Positions 19,869-30,769 of a stretch of DNA of 64,000 bases are shown piece after piece (position 1 is the stretch's first letter; every line of letters begins with the position of its first letter). The position numbers and the translations under genes are program-made. The notes beneath the pieces were generated by a model. That model was not told the DNA's origin and ran no database searches. It was given only the letters and a program-made list of their open reading frames with translations. The stretch is taken from contig CANMCE010000004.1 of NCBI GenBank assembly GCA_947496235.1, positions 248,001 to 312,000 of the forward strand, read 5' to 3'. Source of the DNA: an uncultured Glaciecola sp. Lineage in GTDB: Bacteria > Pseudomonadota > Gammaproteobacteria > Enterobacterales > Alteromonadaceae.

Positions 19869-22223
19869 TTAATCATCAATCTGCTGTTCGTTTAACCACT
19901 TGGATAAAACTTTTGTATCCTGCTCTATGGCCATATCGAGTTGCTCAACCCAGTCATGGACGTTTTCCCACCAAGTTGGATGGTCGCCCTGCTGTATCTG
20001 ATTAGCACTTGCCTGTACACGACTAAGCCCAACTGAACCTGCAGCACCTTTAATTTTATGTGCTTGTGAGCATACTTCGTCTTTATCTTCAGCGGCTAAA
20101 GAATCTTTCAAGTGCTCCATGTACTCTGGAATTTTTTCGTTGAATACTTGCAAGCTGGTAAACACCATTGACTCGCCAATGGTATCGAGCAACATGGTCA
20201 ACATTTCAGAATCAATGACTTTCGGTGAAGACTGTTTAATTTCGATTCTATCCACTACAGAATCAGGTCCATCTAATAAATCGTCTGAGGCAAACAACTC
20301 GTTGAATACTTGTATGACGCGACTTTTCTTTATAGGTTTGGCAATGACATCATCCATGCCATTTTTCAGATACTCTTCGCGGGTTTTTATTACGTTAGCC
20401 GTTAACGCAACTATAGGTGTATGTAACACCAAATCTTCTTCTAACAAGGTTCTGGCCACGTCGAAGCCTGTCATATCAGGTAATTGAATGTCGAGTAATA
20501 TCAAATCAAAATCATGCTCTTTTACTTGATCAATCGCCTCCTGCCCTGTCATTGCCACACTTACATGCTGTCCTAACTTTTCAAGTAAGGCTTTGGCCAC
20601 CATGACATTGAGTTCAATGTCTTCAACCAAAAGAATATTTAATCCTGATACTCTTAGTTCTTCCAAATTCATGTGAGAGGTAGATATTTTTACCGGTAGA
20701 GTAATCTCAAATACAGTACCTTTATTCAATTCACTGTTAACTTGGATACGACCACCCATTTTATCCACCATTTGCTTACAGATAGCCAATCCAATACCTG
20801 TGCCTGTGGCAGCTTGAAAATCGTCTCTTTGCACTTGGTAATACATAGCGAAAATTTTATCTAATTCGCTTTTCGCAATGCCTATTCCCGTATCCTGAAT
20901 GGTAAAGGTGATGTCAGCCGTTGTATCACTCGTCATCTCTGACTTCATGGTTAAAGACACCGAACCTTTTGGGGTAAACTTCACAGCATTGTAAAGCATG
21001 TTCCATAATACTTGGCGTAAGCGAGTGCCATCAGCTTCAAAACCTACGGGCACAGGCTCAACGATTTCGTGATGGAATTTAAGATTTTTATCAACTGCCA
21101 ATAACTTGATAATGCTGGCTATTTCATTGACAAAATTCTTAGTATTAACGGATTTAAGTTGAATTTCGACTTTATCTCTATCTAACTTATCAAGATCAAT
21201 AATATCGTTGAAAATGTTACCCAAGGTGATGGCACTAGCATAAATGGTGCTGACCCACTCAAATTGCTCATTGCTGAGTTCTGTGTCTCTGAGCATTCGA
21301 CTTAACCCAACAATGCCGTTTAAGGGAGTACGCAATTCATGGGAAATGGTGGCAATGAACTTGGTTTTATCTTGGCTAGCACGCTCGATAGCTTGTTGAG
21401 AACGCATGCGGTCGGTCATATCTCGCCCAAAAGCTAAGAGTCCTAATCGATGGCCATCGGCATCGTAAAAAGGCACTTTGCGCATTTCGTAATAGCGTTT
21501 TTTACCGTCAGCGAATCGCAACCAAAGCTCTTCTGTAATACTGGTATTTTTTTCTAATACTTCATGATCTGAAGCTACTACTTGGCTGGCTAAGTCTTCG
21601 TCATAAACCTCGTGGGGGGTTAACCCAAATAATTCCTCTTCAGTTTTACCTGTTAAGGCTTCGGCTACCTTATTACAGCCAGCAAACCGTCCCTCTTCGT
21701 TGCGGTAGTATATTAAATCAGGCGATGCGTCTATTATAGAGCGTGTGAGTGTTGAAAGGCGTCTTGCTTGTAATTCCTGATCCGATTTTTCTTTAATTTG
21801 CCTTTCTAGCTCGGTAAACATTTTTTCCCGTTCGAGCTGAGCATTTTTTCGCTGTTCAATTTCATAATTCAATTGGCGAATATTGTTTTGAAGTTCACGA
21901 TTCAAAATTACATCGTGGCGGCGTAAACGTTCCAGTTGCGACACTGCTTCTTCTAAATTAATGCGCGAATGTTCTAATTGCTTAATCAATTTACTAAAGA
22001 AATAAACCAACAATGGTGCGCTTACGAGCGTTAATACAAATGCACTAATAAAGTCGGCGGTTTCAATGTCACTGCCCATCGCCGTTCTAATGATATAACT
22101 TCCAACCAATGAAAATACCAGTAGCAATAGCACAAATAGAACACTGACCTTAATGGTGCCCCATTTATCTACAAACTTTGCGAATTTGATAGCCCAGGAA
22201 TTGGCTGGTTGTTTGATTAACAT
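19869..22223 (-). CDS. arcB: Aerobic respiration control sensor kinase ArcB
   Basis: A 784-residue tripartite hybrid kinase. Two N-terminal TM helices (about 25-46 and 58-78), a coiled coil, a PAS domain (about 160-275), HisKA with His295 in 'TISHELRTPLNGIVGLSR', HATPase_c, a receiver with Asp578 in 'LLDIQLPDMTG', and an Hpt domain with His722 in 'AHKIKGAAGSVG'. This order and many local matches are those of E. coli ArcB. Of the two redox cysteines known in E. coli, Cys180 is matched by Cys183, but the Cys241 position is Tyr244 here. Single gene with its own upstream region. Confidence 0.93.
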   Translation of the reverse strand: MLIKQPANSWAIKFAKFVDKWGTIKVSVLFVLLLLVFSLVGSYIIRTAMGSDIETADFISAFVLTLVSAPLLVYFFSKLIKQLEHSRINLEEAVSQLERLRRHDVILNRELQNNIRQLNYEIEQRKNAQLEREKMFTELERQIKEKSDQELQARRLSTLTRSIIDASPDLIYYRNEEGRFAGCNKVAEALTGKTEEELFGLTPHEVYDEDLASQVVASDHEVLEKNTSITEELWLRFADGKKRYYEMRKVPFYDADGHRLGLLAFGRDMTDRMRSQQAIERASQDKTKFIATISHELRTPLNGIVGLSRMLRDTELSNEQFEWVSTIYASAITLGNIFNDIIDLDKLDRDKVEIQLKSVNTKNFVNEIASIIKLLAVDKNLKFHHEIVEPVPVGFEADGTRLRQVLWNMLYNAVKFTPKGSVSLTMKSEMTSDTTADITFTIQDTGIGIAKSELDKIFAMYYQVQRDDFQAATGTGIGLAICKQMVDKMGGRIQVNSELNKGTVFEITLPVKISTSHMNLEELRVSGLNILLVEDIELNVMVAKALLEKLGQHVSVAMTGQEAIDQVKEHDFDLILLDIQLPDMTGFDVARTLLEEDLVLHTPIVALTANVIKTREEYLKNGMDDVIAKPIKKSRVIQVFNELFASDDLLDGPDSVVDRIEIKQSSPKVIDSEMLTMLLDTIGESMVFTSLQVFNEKIPEYMEHLKDSLAAEDKDEVCSQAHKIKGAAGSVGLSRVQASANQIQQGDHPTWWENVHDWVEQLDMAIEQDTKVLSKWLNEQQIDD

Positions 22224-22723
22224 AACGCTTTCTACTCCAGATACAAGATCTCAAATGCTAACAAGAATTCAACTTTTAACATAGTGCTATTGAGGAAATG
22301 GAAAATTAAAAAAATCAAAGTGAATAAATATGTAGCGCATAAAGTTGTAGCGACAACTAATTTTCACAAGTAATTAACTTTGTTTCGTTTTATTTACAAA
22401 ATCTTCAAATAAAACAGCATTAAAATATTATCATGCAAAACAAAAGGATAGCTATTATTCATAAAATCAATGATAATATTATACAGAGTGATAATTGATT
22501 TCTTTTGGTGAAATCGGTATTTTCAACTTCCCGCTTAGAGGAATGAATAATAATTCGATGCTTATGCATTGAGCAAAATACTCTCAGATTGCACGCTGAC
22601 GACAAAATAAAAATAAAATTGTGCCTCGGACATCGTTTCCGATTGGGAATATATTGTTGCTGACAACAGCTCAACATAGTCACTAAGCTAGCTGTAACTA
22701 GGCTTGGTGGATAGGAGTATTAT
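22224..22723. other. Divergent intergenic region arcB/gltB
   Basis: A 500-base AT-rich gap holding the promoters of arcB and gltBD. A perfect 11-bp inverted repeat, AATATTATCAT (22424-22434) and ATGATAATATT (22470-22480), lies in it, 35 bases apart. GGATAGGAG just before 22724 is the gltB ribosome-binding site. A short minus-strand frame (22459-22683) has no protein-like character. Confidence 0.5.
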
Positions 22724-25700
22724 ATGGGTTTGTATCACCAAACTGATTCTAAAGACAACTGTGGATTTGGCTTAATTGCAAACATCCATGGTAAGTCAAG
22801 TCATGAACTCGTTAAAACCGCTATTATAGGTCTTGACCGTATGCAGCATCGTGGTGGTGTTGCATCTGACGGCAAGACTGGCGACGGTTGCGGGTTATTA
22901 TTGCAAAAGCCTGATAGTTTCTTTCGCAAAGTTGCAGCCGAAAACGGTTGGACCTTGAATAACAACTATGCCGTTGGCATGGTGTTTTTAAGTCAGGATG
23001 AAACGCTAGCTGAGCAAGCAAGAAAAGCACTAAACAAAGAACTGCAAAGAGAAACTCTGAATGTTATTGGCTGGCGAAAAGTGCCAGTAAATAAAGACAT
23101 TTTGGGTGACTTAGCATTAGAAGGTGTGCCGCAGATTGAACAGGTGTTTGTCAACGCACCCAACGGTTGGATTTTACCTGACGTTGAACGTCGGCTATAT
23201 ATGGCGCGCCGTCGCGCTGAAAAAGTAGTCGCTGAAGATCCTGACTTTTATGTTGCTTGCTTATCTGCCTTTGTACATATTTATAAAGGCTTGGTAATGC
23301 CGAAAGACTTGCCTGCTTTTTATCTTGATTTAGCGGACCCAGAATTAAAATCGTCTATTTGTGTATTCCACCAACGATTCTCAACCAATACATTACCTAA
23401 ATGGCCACTAGCGCAGCCATTTAGATTCTTGGCGCATAATGGTGAAATTAACACCATCAAAGGCAACCGAGAATGGGCTATTGCTCGAACAAGCAAATTT
23501 GCTACTCCGCTAATTCCAGATATGAAAGATGCTGCACCTTATGTGAATACAGAAGGCTCAGACTCTAGCTCACTAGATAACATGTTGGAATTGTTCTTGG
23601 CCGGCGGCATGGACTTATTCCGTGCTATGCGTTTATTAGTGCCACCCGCTTATCAAAACAACAAAACCATGGATCCTAAACTACGTGCATTTTATGAGTT
23701 TAACTCCATGCACATGGAACCTTGGGATGGCCCTGCAGGCATAGTAATGACCAATGGTCGTCATGTAGCCTGTAACCTTGATAGAAATGGTCTTCGCCCT
23801 GCTCGTTATGTACTCACCAATGACGGTACCATTACTTTAGCGTCAGAGATTGGCATATGGGACTATTCTCAACATGATGTGGTGGAAAAAGGACGTGTAG
23901 GTCCTGGCGAAATGTTAGCGGTAGATACTCATACTGGGAAAATTTGGCGCTCAACTGAAATTGATGAAGATTTAATGGCTCGTCATCCTTACTCAGAATG
24001 GATTGGTGAATACATTAAACGTTTAAAGCCCATCGAGGAATGCGATTCAAGTTTGATCGGCGTTCGTGCATTTGATGACGATAAAATGGCCATCATGCAC
24101 AAGATGTTTAACTACAGTTATGAAGAAATTCAGCAAGTAGTCAAAGTCTTAGCGAAAGATGGACAAGAAGCTGTTGGCTCTATGGGTGATGATACCCCAA
24201 TGGCAGTTTTGTCATCTCGTCATCGCACCTTGTACGATTATTTCCGTCAGCAGTTTGCTCAGGTCACCAATCCACCGATTGATCCCTTAAGAGAAAATCA
24301 CGTGATGTCGCTGGCAACCTGTATCGGCCGTGAACAAAACGTGTTCAATGAAACCAGTGGTTATGCTCATCGGGTACTTTTTGAATCCCCTATTTTGGTA
24401 TATACAGATTTAAAACAGCTGCGCGAGTATGATCCTAAGTATTATCATCACGAAACCATCAATCTAAACTATCCTGCTGAGGAAGATTTAGAGTCGGCCA
24501 TTCGTCGAATTTGTGACGATGCTGTGATCGCGGTAAAAGAAAAAAATGCGGCTTTCTTGATTTTATCAGACCGCCATATTGAAAAAGGTAAGCTACCTAT
24601 TCCTGCGGCTATGGCTGTAGGTGCGGTGCAAAAACGCCTTGTGGATGAGCATTTGCGCTGTGACGCTAATATAGTAATTGAAACAGCGTCTGCCCGTGAC
24701 CCACATCATTTTGCTGTGCTTATTGGATTAGGTGCAACAGCTATATATCCATTCTTAGCCTATGAAACTATTGAGCAGTTGGTTGAAAAAGGTGACCTAG
24801 ATATTTCGCCAACACAAGCCATGTTGAATTACCGCAAAGGGATAAACAAAGGCTTATATAAAATCATGTCTAAGATGGGTATCAGTACCGTTGCCAGTTA
24901 TCGTAGCTCAAAACTGTTTGAAGCTATTGGTATCAGCAAAGACATCATGGACCTATGTTTTTCCGGCGTACCAAGCCGTATTCAAGGTGCAGGATTCGAT
25001 GATTTCCATCAAGACCTGATTAACCTTGCTCGGGTTGCATGGTTAAAACGTAAATCTTTGGGTCATGGTGGACTATTGAAGTACGTTCACGGTGGCGAAT
25101 ATCACGCTTATAATCCAGATGTGGTTAAATCACTGCAAAAAGCCGTGGTTAGTGGGAACAAAGACGATTACATGGTTTATGCTGATTTGGTTAATGACAG
25201 AGCGCCTAGTCACCTTCGTGACCTTATGCGCATTAAGTTAGCTGATAAAGCGATTGATATTGACGAAGTGGAAGATGCAACCCACCTATTTCCTCGCTTT
25301 GATACAGCAGCCATGTCAATTGGTGCATTAAGCCCAGAAGCGCATGAAGCCCTAGCAATTGCGATGAACCGACTTGGCGGTCAATCAAATTCGGGTGAAG
25401 GTGGTGAAGATCCTAAACGCTTTAACACCGAGAAAAACTCCAAAATTAAACAAGTTGCTTCGGGTCGTTTTGGTGTTACGCCTCATTATTTGGTGAATGC
25501 TAAGGTAATTCAGATCAAAGTAGCACAAGGTGCTAAGCCTGGCGAAGGTGGTCAGCTACCCGGTGATAAAGTGAATAAATACATCGCTGAACTTAGATTC
25601 TCTGTACCTGGCGTAACCTTAATTTCACCACCACCGCACCATGATATTTATTCTATTGAAGATTTAGCCCAGTTGATATTTGACTTAAAAGAAGTCAACC

Positions 25701-27190
25701 CAACCGCCTTAATCTCAGTAAAACTGGTTTCAGAGCCTGGTGTAGGCACCATCGCAACGGGTGTGGCAAAAGCTTATGCCGATTTAATCACTATTTCTGG
25801 TTATGACGGCGGCACAGGTGCAAGCCCATTAACATCTGTTAAGTATGCGGGTAGCCCTTTTGAACTCGGCTTGGCAGAGACTCAGCAAGCATTAGTTGAA
25901 AATGGTTTACGACATAAAGTTAGAGTCCAGACTGACGGTGGCTTAAAAACTGGCTTAGATGTAATCAAAGCTGCGCTTTTAGGTGCTGAATCCTTTGGTT
26001 TCGGTACAGGCCCAATGGTAGCACTTGGCTGTAAATATCTACGAATATGTCATTTGAACAATTGCGCAACAGGTGTTGCAACTCAAGATGCCAAGCTAAG
26101 AGACGAGTATTTTATTGGCTTGCCTGAAATGGTAATGAACTACTTCAGATTTGTAGCCGAAGAAGTACGCGAAATTATGGCCGCCATGGGGATCCGCAAG
26201 TTCGACGAGCTAATTGGTCGAACGGATTTACTTGAGTTAGTCGATGGTTTAACAGCTAAGCAAACTAAATTAGATCTTTCCCCCTTATTGGAAAGACCTA
26301 AAGCGGGTTCGCATACGCAATTATTCTGTTCAGAGACCACAAATTCTCCTATTGATAAAGGTGAGTTAAACCGACAAATTTTAAAAGATGCTAAGTACGC
26401 TGTGGACAATGAAAAATCGATTAAGTTAGCTTATGAAGTGCGTAATACTCATCGCTCTATAGGTGCTACTTTATCTGGTTATATTGCGTCACTTTACGGT
26501 AACCCAGGCGTATCTGATACACCCATCGAAATTTTCCTTAAAGGTACCATAGGTCAAAGCTTCGGCGTTTGGAATGCAGGCGGCGTAGAAATGACCTTAG
26601 TCGGTGACGCCAACGATTACGTTGGTAAAGGAATGACTGGTGGTAAGCTGGTAATTCATCCACCACTTGGCGTCAGCTTTGACGCTCACAACAGTGCCAT
26701 TATGGGTAACACTTGTTTGTATGGTGCTACTGGCGGAAAATTATTGGCGGCAGGTCGCGCTGGTGAACGTTTTGCAGTACGTAACTCAGGCGCAATCGCT
26801 GTGATCGAAGGCATGGGCGACAATGGCTGTGAATACATGACCGGCGGTATTGTTGCTGTATTAGGAAGTGTCGGAGTGAATTTCGGTGCCGGTATGACAG
26901 GTGGTTTCGCTTATCTGTATGATGAGTTTGACGACTTAGAGCACAGAGTGAACTTCGAGCTTGTTGAAGCATTGAACATTGATGATAAAGTTATTTTATC
27001 AGAGCATTTACGTGGCCTTATTAACGAACATTATGAGTCCACCGGCAGTGCGCATTCATTAGCGCTTTTGACTAACTTCTCAGAAGAAATCAAACGCTTT
27101 AAACTGATTAAACCAAAAACCTCTGATGTGAAAAACTTGCTCGGCCACATAAGCCGTTCCAGTGCAGAGTTAAGAATTCAGGCACAGTAA
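22724..27190 (+). CDS. gltB: Glutamate synthase (NADPH) large subunit GltB
   Basis: A 1488-residue iron-sulfur flavoprotein making two glutamates from glutamine and 2-oxoglutarate. The N-terminal Ntn amidotransferase begins with the catalytic Cys13 ('DNCGFGL') after a 12-residue propeptide. The FMN synthase domain includes 'GGQSNSGEGGEDP' and 'ISGYDGGTGASPL'. The 3Fe-4S cysteines appear in 'GCKYLRICHLNNCATG', and the C-terminal glycine-rich GXGXG helix region closes the protein. gltD follows 18 bases later. Confidence 0.97.
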   Translation: MGLYHQTDSKDNCGFGLIANIHGKSSHELVKTAIIGLDRMQHRGGVASDGKTGDGCGLLLQKPDSFFRKVAAENGWTLNNNYAVGMVFLSQDETLAEQARKALNKELQRETLNVIGWRKVPVNKDILGDLALEGVPQIEQVFVNAPNGWILPDVERRLYMARRRAEKVVAEDPDFYVACLSAFVHIYKGLVMPKDLPAFYLDLADPELKSSICVFHQRFSTNTLPKWPLAQPFRFLAHNGEINTIKGNREWAIARTSKFATPLIPDMKDAAPYVNTEGSDSSSLDNMLELFLAGGMDLFRAMRLLVPPAYQNNKTMDPKLRAFYEFNSMHMEPWDGPAGIVMTNGRHVACNLDRNGLRPARYVLTNDGTITLASEIGIWDYSQHDVVEKGRVGPGEMLAVDTHTGKIWRSTEIDEDLMARHPYSEWIGEYIKRLKPIEECDSSLIGVRAFDDDKMAIMHKMFNYSYEEIQQVVKVLAKDGQEAVGSMGDDTPMAVLSSRHRTLYDYFRQQFAQVTNPPIDPLRENHVMSLATCIGREQNVFNETSGYAHRVLFESPILVYTDLKQLREYDPKYYHHETINLNYPAEEDLESAIRRICDDAVIAVKEKNAAFLILSDRHIEKGKLPIPAAMAVGAVQKRLVDEHLRCDANIVIETASARDPHHFAVLIGLGATAIYPFLAYETIEQLVEKGDLDISPTQAMLNYRKGINKGLYKIMSKMGISTVASYRSSKLFEAIGISKDIMDLCFSGVPSRIQGAGFDDFHQDLINLARVAWLKRKSLGHGGLLKYVHGGEYHAYNPDVVKSLQKAVVSGNKDDYMVYADLVNDRAPSHLRDLMRIKLADKAIDIDEVEDATHLFPRFDTAAMSIGALSPEAHEALAIAMNRLGGQSNSGEGGEDPKRFNTEKNSKIKQVASGRFGVTPHYLVNAKVIQIKVAQGAKPGEGGQLPGDKVNKYIAELRFSVPGVTLISPPPHHDIYSIEDLAQLIFDLKEVNPTALISVKLVSEPGVGTIATGVAKAYADLITISGYDGGTGASPLTSVKYAGSPFELGLAETQQALVENGLRHKVRVQTDGGLKTGLDVIKAALLGAESFGFGTGPMVALGCKYLRICHLNNCATGVATQDAKLRDEYFIGLPEMVMNYFRFVAEEVREIMAAMGIRKFDELIGRTDLLELVDGLTAKQTKLDLSPLLERPKAGSHTQLFCSETTNSPIDKGELNRQILKDAKYAVDNEKSIKLAYEVRNTHRSIGATLSGYIASLYGNPGVSDTPIEIFLKGTIGQSFGVWNAGGVEMTLVGDANDYVGKGMTGGKLVIHPPLGVSFDAHNSAIMGNTCLYGATGGKLLAAGRAGERFAVRNSGAIAVIEGMGDNGCEYMTGGIVAVLGSVGVNFGAGMTGGFAYLYDEFDDLEHRVNFELVEALNIDDKVILSEHLRGLINEHYESTGSAHSLALLTNFSEEIKRFKLIKPKTSDVKNLLGHISRSSAELRIQAQ

Positions 27191-28624
<1,434 letters not shown>

Positions 28625-28854
28625 ACTCAACTGAAAAGTAAACGTCTTTGAAAAGTAAGTGATTTGTTGAAAGATCTAGCAAACCTTATTGATTAGAAGG
28701 CGTTTTTTTACGTCTTAATTTTAATAACTAAGATGAATTAGCAAGACCCTTAAATCATTGTAAGACCCGCTATATAGCTATAGGCTAAGGTCATAGGAAG
28801 CAATCAAGCTAATTGAATTGGCTGTTCCTTAAATACCATTGTTGAGGGGGTTTT

Positions 28855-29298
28855 ATGCAAAGTACTAATCAAATTTCTGCGAAAGTTAAAGCACCAGGTG
28901 TTGGATTGATCAAAATGCTTAAAAGTGGTTTTGAATTTGGTAAACACTTATTACTCATTGCGCTAATTTTTATCGCCGCTAAGGTATGTGCACAAGAAGC
29001 AAAAATGCCTGAGGTTGAAACTGCCCATTGTCCGTCAGTGTTTAATGCGGTAAATATCCCCCAAGACGGCAAACTTTGTCAGGTTTTTGCCGCCGATTAC
29101 CCGGCATCTATGATATTTTTTGTCCCTAAAACGCCTGAAGAAGTGGTCTCTTATTACCAGCAAAACGAATCATTTAAAAATGCAACTCAGGTTAAAGATC
29201 GATTTATGCTCCAGTCTGAAGATAAGAACACCACCCTAATTATCTCTAAAGACGGCGGCGGCACCCAAGTAGACATCTTAGTTAAAAGCCAAGCTTAA
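28855..29298 (+). CDS. Predicted secreted protein of unknown function
   Basis: A 147-residue protein not recognised. A long N-terminal segment precedes a hydrophobic helix (about residues 32-46, LLLIALIFIAAKVCAQ) that may be a signal peptide cleaved near AQ. The mature part contains two cysteines ('AHCPSVFNAV', 'KLCQVFAAD') suitable for a disulfide and ends in a beta-rich pattern ('TTLIISKDGGGTQVDILVK'). A strong GAGGGGG ribosome-binding site supports the start. A start at the second Met (residue 20) would give a more ordinary signal peptide. Confidence 0.65.
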   Translation: MQSTNQISAKVKAPGVGLIKMLKSGFEFGKHLLLIALIFIAAKVCAQEAKMPEVETAHCPSVFNAVNIPQDGKLCQVFAADYPASMIFFVPKTPEEVVSYYQQNESFKNATQVKDRFMLQSEDKNTTLIISKDGGGTQVDILVKSQA

Positions 29299-29314
29299 TT
29301 TCTTTTCTCCCCCT

Positions 29315-29342
29315 GCCAGGTATTAAAAATTTAATGCTTGGC
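29315..29342. other. Hairpin between two hypothetical genes
   Basis: GCCAGGTATT (29315-29324) pairs with AATGCTTGGC (29333-29342) using two G-T wobbles; the AAA/TTT in the loop could extend it. No clear T-run follows, so a terminator role is only tentative. Confidence 0.35.
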
Positions 29343-29399
29343 ACATGGATTGCTATCCCTCCCTTGAGTGTCAATTATTTAACCTTGAGCGGAGTCATC

Positions 29400-30002
29400 A
29401 TGGAAATCGCAATCGTTTTAATGGTATTGTTAATCACAGTTGCAGTCGTCGCGATTAAACTTAGCGATACGAGCATTACCTTTCCATTTGCATCAAAGAA
29501 ACAACTATTCACAGAAGCTGAACGTCAGTTTTTACACTTAATCGAAACAGCCGTAGGCGATGAATTTCGTGTCATGTGTCGAATCAAACTTATCGATCTA
29601 CTTAGTTTGAAGAACAACACGAGTAAAAAAATGGCCAACTCAGCGTTGCTACAAGCGGGTAAAAAGCATGTAGATTTTGTTTTGTGTGACCGCAAAGACT
29701 TCACCCCTGTTCTGGCGATTGATTTAGTCTATGGTCAAGGCAAAGACGGACATAAACTAAAACGAGACTATTTTGTCAGTGGCGCACTGGATACAGTTGC
29801 CATCCCTCATGCAAGAATTAAAGCGAAAGCGGGTTATACGGTAACTGAAATTCGCGAGTGTATCGAAACTAAACTCGTCCCCTTACGCAGAAAGCAAGGC
29901 AAAATTCCTTTTGGCACCTCCCAAGACAAACCTGAACTTATTAAACGCACTAACAAACCTACTCGACCATTATCTCCAAGCAGAAACGCAATTGCTGCCT
30001 AA
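29400..30002 (+). CDS. DUF2726 domain protein, membrane anchored
   Basis: A 200-residue protein from the ATG at 29400, preceded by GGAG. An N-terminal TM helix (MEIAIVLMVLLITVAVVAI) is followed by a DUF2726-like domain: 'FPFASKKQLFTEAERQFLHLIETAVG', 'FRVMCRIKLIDLL' and 'VDFVLCDRKDFTPVLAIDL'. The Asp-hydrophobic-Asp arrangement resembles nuclease-like folds in related families, but activity is unproven. The frame extends upstream to 29334, which lacks a ribosome-binding site and overlaps a hairpin. Confidence 0.75.
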   Translation: MEIAIVLMVLLITVAVVAIKLSDTSITFPFASKKQLFTEAERQFLHLIETAVGDEFRVMCRIKLIDLLSLKNNTSKKMANSALLQAGKKHVDFVLCDRKDFTPVLAIDLVYGQGKDGHKLKRDYFVSGALDTVAIPHARIKAKAGYTVTEIRECIETKLVPLRRKQGKIPFGTSQDKPELIKRTNKPTRPLSPSRNAIAA

Positions 30003-30070
30003 GCTATTGCGTTTGATGCTTGAACCGCTATCATGGCGCAATAGATTCAATTAATGAGAACCTTACCTAC

Positions 30071-30769
30071 ATGAAAATTGCGATTATTGGCGCCATGCAA
30101 GAGGAAGTCGCCTTATTGAAAAGTCAATTGGCTAACCCTCAACCTCAGGATCTTTTTGACTTTGACTTGGTCTCCGGAGACTATGGAAAACATCAGGTAT
30201 TACTAATTCAAAGCGGTATTGGCAAAGTTGCATCTAGCGTTGCTTGCGCCCTTATCATTCAGAAATTTGCCCCTGATTTGGTAATCAACACTGGCTCTGC
30301 GGGTGGATTTGACCCCGATTTGAATGTGGGAGATGTGGTCATCGCCGATGCCTTAGTCCATCATGACGTTGATGTTACCCATTTTGGCTATGCCCTTGGA
30401 CAAGTCCCCTCAATGCCAGCGCAATATGTTACCCAAGCTGAAATTAGCCAGTTGGCGTTTAATGCAGCCAACGATTTGCCAGATATCAAAGTAAAAACCG
30501 GGTTAATTTGTAGTGGTGACAGTTTTATTGGCAGTGATGAACAAGCGCTACTAATAAAAGAAAAGTTTCCAGCAATGAAGGCCGTAGAAATGGAAGGCGC
30601 TGCAATAGCCCAATGTTGTCACATGTTAAATACGCCTATAGTAGTGATCAGAAGCTTATCTGATATTGCGGGTAAAACCTCGACCGTTTCATTTGAACAG
30701 TATTTAGAAAAAGCCGCTAAGAATTCAGCGACGCTAGTAATGAAAATGCTCGAAAAGATAGAAGCTTAA
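30071..30769 (+). CDS. mtnN: 5'-methylthioadenosine/S-adenosylhomocysteine nucleosidase
   Basis: A 232-residue nucleosidase cleaving adenine from MTA, SAH and 5'-deoxyadenosine. 'MKIAIIGAMQEEVALLK', 'NTGSAGGFD', 'ICSGDSFI', 'EMEGAAIAQ' (substrate Glu) and 'RSLSDIAG' (catalytic Asp) are all present. The ATG at 30071 is chosen over 30020 because it gives the canonical N-terminus. It overlaps the next gene by 1 base. Confidence 0.95.
   Translation: MKIAIIGAMQEEVALLKSQLANPQPQDLFDFDLVSGDYGKHQVLLIQSGIGKVASSVACALIIQKFAPDLVINTGSAGGFDPDLNVGDVVIADALVHHDVDVTHFGYALGQVPSMPAQYVTQAEISQLAFNAANDLPDIKVKTGLICSGDSFIGSDEQALLIKEKFPAMKAVEMEGAAIAQCCHMLNTPIVVIRSLSDIAGKTSTVSFEQYLEKAAKNSATLVMKMLEKIEA

Noticed and set aside
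22459-22683. A 74-codon minus-strand frame between arcB and gltB
   Set aside because: No protein-like pattern or ribosome-binding site; it lies in the shared promoter region.
29334-29399. N-terminal extension of the DUF2726 protein
   Set aside because: The extension overlaps a hairpin and lacks a ribosome-binding site; GGAG is correctly placed for the ATG at 29400.
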